A DNA stretch of 64,000 nucleotides from Terana coerulea (taxonomy: Eukaryota > Basidiomycota > Agaricomycetes > Polyporales > Phanerochaetaceae), in NCBI GenBank assembly GCA_024811115.1, contig JAKOGH010000159.1:62001-126000 (forward strand), read 5' to 3'. Positions within the stretch are counted from its first letter, which is position 1, and each line of letters starts with the position of its first letter. The translations under genes were made by a program, and so were the position numbers. Positions 59,533 through 64,000 of this stretch are shown here, in pieces. Below the pieces are notes generated by a model. That model saw only the letters and a list, made by a program, of their open reading frames with translations, did no database searches and was not told the DNA's origin.

Positions 59533-61619
59533 ATGGCTGAAGACCCCATCCAAGTCCGCGGCCTGCATCGCCGCCTCAAGGCCAGGTTCAGCCCTACCCA
59601 GATCTTCACCATTACGCCTAGTCCTACAGACCAGTCCACACCCTCTCAGACAGCAATTGCTGATACTTCTTCTGCTTCTGCAGCCAGTGAGTAGGCTCCG
59701 TCACGACGCGCCTGGGCTAGTCATCACGTTCTGAGCGTGGAAGGATGGCTCAAGTCGCGAACCTTTCTCATGAGCTATACTGACATGGTTCCTTGGTGTA
59801 GCCGACACGCCCGACTCTGCCTCTCAGCAGCCCACGTCGGCTCCTGCTACTGCTTCTACGCCCACGGATGCGCCTGCGTCTCAGACCTCGACTTCCTCTT
59901 CCTCTACGTCCTCCTCTTCGTCGCCTTCTGCTTCTGCGGTCGCGTCCCCCAACACTTCTTCTTCGTCGACTGCCAGCAGCACACCATCCACCCCCAACGC
60001 CTCGGCCACACAGACTAGCGCTTCAGCGAACACCGTAAGTGAACGCCCATATGTTATAATGCGGGCCAAATGACTGAAGGATCTCGCAGAGTCAGGTTGC
60101 TGCTCTGGGGCCCTCCGTAGCTGTGGTTCCGTCGTATACTTCGTCGCACTATGTCACCGCGGCTATCGGAAGTCTGTCCGCCAGTGCGGCTGCCAGCACT
60201 TCGACCGGTGCAGCGTCTACCACGAGTTCCGTCAAGGTCCCGGTCGTCATTGGCATCGTTGTCGCTATCATTGCGGGTCTCGTCGCAATCATCTTTGCTG
60301 TGACTTACTTCATGGTATGTTATAACTATATGCGTAAGAGTGACCTCAACTCACGATGGATATAGCGTCGCTCTCGACGCGACGAGGACGACGACATGCT
60401 GCGACGTCAGTCTATGGTCCTGCCCGATGACCCTTTGCACCGCCCAGGAAACCGCGGCATGGCATCGCGTCCTCAGTCGATGACGATGGATCAACACCTT
60501 GGTGGGCCTGTCTCATTCGCCCCGCAAGCGCACGGTGGCGATCAAGGCTTCTACGGATACAACAACCAGGCCTCTTTCAACCTTGGTCAGGTAGCTCCCA
60601 TGCCGCCGTCGGCCTGGTCTCCTGTTACTCCCGTTCCTCATTCTAGTCAGCCGTTCTTCAACCCAATGGGTGATTCCCCGCTGGGCTCCCCAGTCTCTGT
60701 CGCCCCATACGATTCGGCTTACAACGCTCACGGTGATTTTGTCATGCAGCATCCTTACGGCGCAGCTCCCCACCAGCAGGGCATGAATGGACCTGAAGTC
60801 ATGGTTAACCGCCAGCCTTCTCCTGGCCCGAATGTCGCGCTCAACAGGCAGCCTTCCACTGGCCCGGGAGTGGCTCTCAACCGCCAGCCCTCCACTGGCC
60901 CGGTAGCTGCTCTCAGCCGTCAGCCCTCCGGCCCCTCGCCTTATCTCACTCGCCAATCGCCCTCCGCCGCCCAGCAGCTCGACATGCCTCCCGAAGCCCA
61001 CTACGTCGACCTCAGCCGTGCGAGCGTCTCTCCGTTCCAGGCTGCCCAGTACGCCGAGATTTCCGGACACTTGAACACCGCCCCGCCCGAGCCCATGCCG
61101 ACGCCTCTGCTCGCCGTCGCCGCAGACGAAGTGCTCATGAAGGAAGACCCCATCATGCCCGCCGTCACCACGCCGCGCCCGCTGAACGTCTCCGCCCAGG
61201 GCCGCGTCGCCTCCCCGGTGCACGGCACGGGCCCGTCCCCGTTCGCGGACCCGCGGATGGAGGAGGTCCTCTTCGCCGCGCCGGACGACTTCCCGAAGCC
61301 ACCGTCGCCGACGTACTCGAGCCACTCGCGCGTCGACTCGACGCCGCCGAAGCTGCCCGAGTTCACGCTCGCGCCGCGCGCGTTCTCGCCGCTCACGCCC
61401 GACTTCCCGACGGACGTCTCGAGCTACCAGGGCCCCTCCCCCCTCGCCGGGTCGTTCGCGCTGCCCTCGCCCCCAATGGAAGCTCACTTCACCCACCCGC
61501 ACGCCGGCGCGTTCCGCGCGCCCGAGCCCCCGACCTCCCCACGTCCCGGCAAGGAGGCCCCGCCCTTCAAGCGCCCGGAGACCGTCTACGATGAGGAAGA
61601 CGCTTACGGTGGCATCTAG
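59533..61619 (+). CDS. Single-pass membrane protein with Ser/Thr-rich ectodomain
   Basis: Four exons. The start ATG 59533 begins MAEDPIQVRGLHRRLKARF, with no classical signal peptide. A long Ser/Thr/Pro/Ala-rich, presumably O-mannosylated region follows (TSSSSTSSSSSPSAS). One membrane helix is at about residue 165-190 (VKVPVVIGIVVAIIAGLVAI), then the basic stop-transfer RRSRRDEDDD. The cytosolic tail of ~410 residues is Pro/Ser/Gln-rich and contains a short repeat, NRQPS(T/P)GPxVAL, three to four times (about 60810-60930). The stop is at 61617. The layout resembles Wsc/Mid2-type cell-wall stress sensors, but no cysteine-rich WSC domain is present, so sensor function is only a suggestion. Confidence 0.82.
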
Positions 61620-62186
61620 ACTCCATGCCAGCTGAAATAACCATATCTATACCTTGTAGCCCTTGCGTACTTCATTCATCTAGTCGAGTCCGGGATTTGG
61701 CGCGTCGCCGGGAGCGCGGGTCGGCCGGTGACTTGGCGTGCTGGGCGAGGCGGCGGAGCAGAACTGGCTTCTCTGGGAAACTCGAGCCGTCTGCCTTACT
61801 TCACCTTTTATCCCTTCGGGCCCCATGTGCGATATTTGTGTTCTCATTAGTGTAGACGTCGCCGCGTTGACTTCGTAGCTTTAGCCGACTGTGACATTGC
61901 GTGTGATCCATTCTAGTAATCTCTTGGCTCAATAGCATGTGCTTGTCATATGCATATACCCTTATCCCGCTTCAAAGCTTCATGAGCGAGCTGAGTATTG
62001 CTTTGCGCTCTGGCCCGAGAGCACTTGGAGTTGTTGCAATGTAACGACGGTATGGATGGTGAAATCACGTCATTACGCCGCATTTTCTTTTCTGTAGCTA
62101 TCAAAACAATTAAAGGTTTATCACTTGTAGACTGAAAGCAATTAAGCGAGTATCACTGGTGGACCAAAGAGTGAAAATACGAGCTA
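61620..62186. other. Convergent intergenic region
   Basis: 3' flanks of the membrane protein and the terminal F-box gene. No features. Confidence 0.5.
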
Positions 62187-64000
62187 CTAGTTCAAACTCG
62201 AAACTCGAACGGAGGATGAAATAGATAGAACAGCGCCCCGTATACCGGTCAGGGCATTGGCAGCGACACTCCGCAGAGTCCCCAAAGCCGAGCGGTCTTT
62301 CGGATAGCGCAAAGGACAGGGCGGCGGAGTGGCGTTGAGCGCTTTGGTGTGTATTTGCCAGACGCCCCTCCAGTCGCCGCCCCACGAGCCAGACTTGATG
62401 ACCCTCAGGTTGGGAAACAGCGCGCCGAGGAGCGCGGCCTTCGCACGGGGCTGCCGCAGCTTGGGCAGCCAGTCTGAACAGCCACAGCCTAGGGACCACA
62501 GCGGGTGGTCCACAGGCGAGCGGGCACGCACTTTCGCAAGGAGACCCGGGCAGTCGTCCACAGGATTGAGAGTCAACGTGAGCTTCTCCAGCCGGGGACA
62601 ATGCTCGCGGAAGTCCCACAGGATGTCCATGTCCATGAGGCACTCGCGGGGGTAGAGGTGCATCGGAGAGTACAGCGTCTCGAGCCGGAGGCTCCGAAGT
62701 TCTGGCCAGGCCAACCCCATGGCTTTGACGTTGAGTCCGCGATACACGATGATGGCGTCGCTTTTTGGGGCAATGTGGAGGGTGCGCAGGTTCGGCAGAG
62801 CAAACAAAACTCGTATTGCGTCGAAATGGACGACAGCGTTCGGCTGTGGATCTTCTTTATAAGTGACTTCAATATATCACGCTTGAAGAGAAGGAATTGA
62901 AGCGGCTGCGTAAAAGAATTCGAAAAGTTCTGCTTCATCATTCCATAGCGGTGTTTCTATACGGATTTTGACCAGCGGACTCTGGGCGAATACACGACGC
63001 AGCAACTGAGTGGCGGTCGTGAGGGCGTCCACATGAGCGACAAACTCCTGGAGAGCGCAGAATGGGGTGCCGCCTATGAGGGAATCGGCAATTGCGCTCG
63101 GGGATAGCGATGCGTGCAAGGAGGAAAGGCAGGGTAGCGTTGCTAGGGCCTCAAAGTCGACTCGACTGATATAACCGAGCTCTATGCGAACGCCGGACAT
63201 ATGCACCGCGCGAGCAAGTATGTTGGTGAGAGGCGGCGGGCGTAGCGATCGATCCCAGCCAAAATCATTGCAGGCGTGAAACTGCAGCTGTTCAAGTAAA
63301 GGACAGTGGAGTGATGCGTAATAGAGAAGGCTGGAAACGGGCCACTGGGAATGGCGAGGTTGCAAGGAGTCCGCCTCTGTCATGTATCTGCGGACAATGT
63401 GCAGCTCGCGCAGGCCGCCGCAGATTAGCTTGCGCACGCCCGCTAGAACAACATCAGCGGCGGCACCAACAGCCGCAACATGTTCGTTGTTGAACGCGCC
63501 ACATCTCAGTCGCTCGAGGCGAGGGAAAGGCGGCCGGCTCGAAGACTGTAGAATGGTGCTGTTGAAAGTGGCGAAAAACAGCGGGTCGAATGTTTCAAGC
63601 ACCTTGACGGAATAACCCCTGTAGTAGTCATACGCAAATCTGTACCGACTGGTATCGACGGTTAAGGCCTTCACTCGCTGAGCATGCTTCATGAAAGCTT
63701 CCCAATCCCGTGGTCCTGGTGTGCCCTCGCACTTCGTGCAGAAATAGATGCAACCCGAATGAATGAATCAGCATGTACGCGACCAAAAACAGCATTCTTA
63801 CCAGCTGCACCTTTGTCCAACCGTGTCCCTGGTCTAACTTCTCTTCTACAATTTCGGTCCACAACGCTGAGGGCATGCATTTTATGAGCGGACCGATAGT
63901 TTCCAGCTCGCTCCATAGCAAATCCATGGCACTCTCGTGGAACGAGCGACAAGTCACCGCAAGGCTGGCTAAGGTCTTCTTGCGACCCTCATTGGAGGGC
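62187..64000 (-). CDS. F-box/LRR-like protein, 5' end beyond window
   Basis: The fragment begins at the window edge within an F-box-like segment (GRKKTLASLAVTCRSFHESAMDLLWSELETIGPLIKCMP), as in many agaricomycete F-box proteins. An intron near 63700-63800 precedes a long exon with repeats such as LERLRCGAFNNE, LRELHIVRRYM, LLEQLQFHACNDFGWD, LSSLHASLSPSA and LVKIRIETPLWND. A second intron near 62830-62880 leads to the last exon (LRTLHIAPKSD, LRSLRLETLYSP, LEKLTLTLNPVDDCP, LRVIKSGSWGGDWRGVW). The stop is at 62187. The ligase role is inferred from the family; the target is unknown. The start codon is not in the window. Confidence 0.82.

Noticed and set aside
60513..61502. Long open frame on the minus strand opposite the membrane-protein tail
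   Set aside because: It is Arg/Gly-rich antisense of a GC-rich Pro/Ser-coding exon, with no family features and no splice context.

Overview
The window is nuclear DNA of a filamentous basidiomycete, most likely a wood-decay agaricomycete (Polyporales-like). The protein-coding genes carry many short (about 45-70 bp) GT-AG introns with GC-rich exons. Several F-box/LRR proteins, an aryl-alcohol-dehydrogenase-type aldo-keto reductase, an intradiol dioxygenase and a phenol-hydroxylase-type flavoprotein fit that lifestyle. There is no operon structure. The taxonomic guess is inference from gene style, not from a marker gene.

Layout. 1-15.2 kb is a gene-dense block: a tandem START-domain protein (minus, cut by the left edge), an intradiol ring-cleavage dioxygenase (plus), an F-box protein (plus), an aldo-keto reductase (minus) and a DPP-IV-type dipeptidyl aminopeptidase (minus). 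15.2-22.4 kb is a gene-free island of nested non-autonomous DNA transposons. Two copies of one hAT family lie here. One carries a second hAT element inside it, and the other sits inside a TA-duplicating MITE. 22.4-26.5 kb holds a membrane-anchored hybrid histidine kinase. 26.5-38.2 kb is a second transposon-rich, gene-poor island. It holds two Mutator-like elements that share the termini CAGACTCCT, a ~980-bp TIR element with a tRNA-like sequence inside it, one copy of a dispersed ~430-bp repeat, and a decayed dynamin-like GTPase. 38.5-64 kb is again gene-dense: a RIM2-type mitochondrial carrier, ARP2, a small secreted protein, an F-box/LRR gene, DNA polymerase delta subunit 4, tRNA-Gly(GCC), a zinc-finger-like hypothetical, a WLM metalloprotease, a phenol 2-monooxygenase-like flavoprotein, pyridoxal kinase, a single-pass Ser/Thr-rich membrane protein and a second LRR/F-box gene cut by the right edge.

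How the genes relate. Most are unrelated housekeeping or regulatory genes: actin nucleation (ARP2), replication (Pol delta subunit 4), DNA-protein crosslink or SUMO-linked proteolysis (WLM), vitamin B6 salvage, mitochondrial pyrimidine-nucleotide import, and two-component sensing. The intradiol dioxygenase, aldo-keto reductase and phenol hydroxylase all belong to aromatic-compound metabolism, but they are scattered over 50 kb and do not form a cluster.

The most useful observations are the nested transposons with exact target-site duplications, and a set of single-base frame breaks at short G/C homopolymers in otherwise intact genes. The frame breaks look like residual sequencing or assembly errors rather than true pseudogenes. 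I found no convincing wholly new defence or mobile system.
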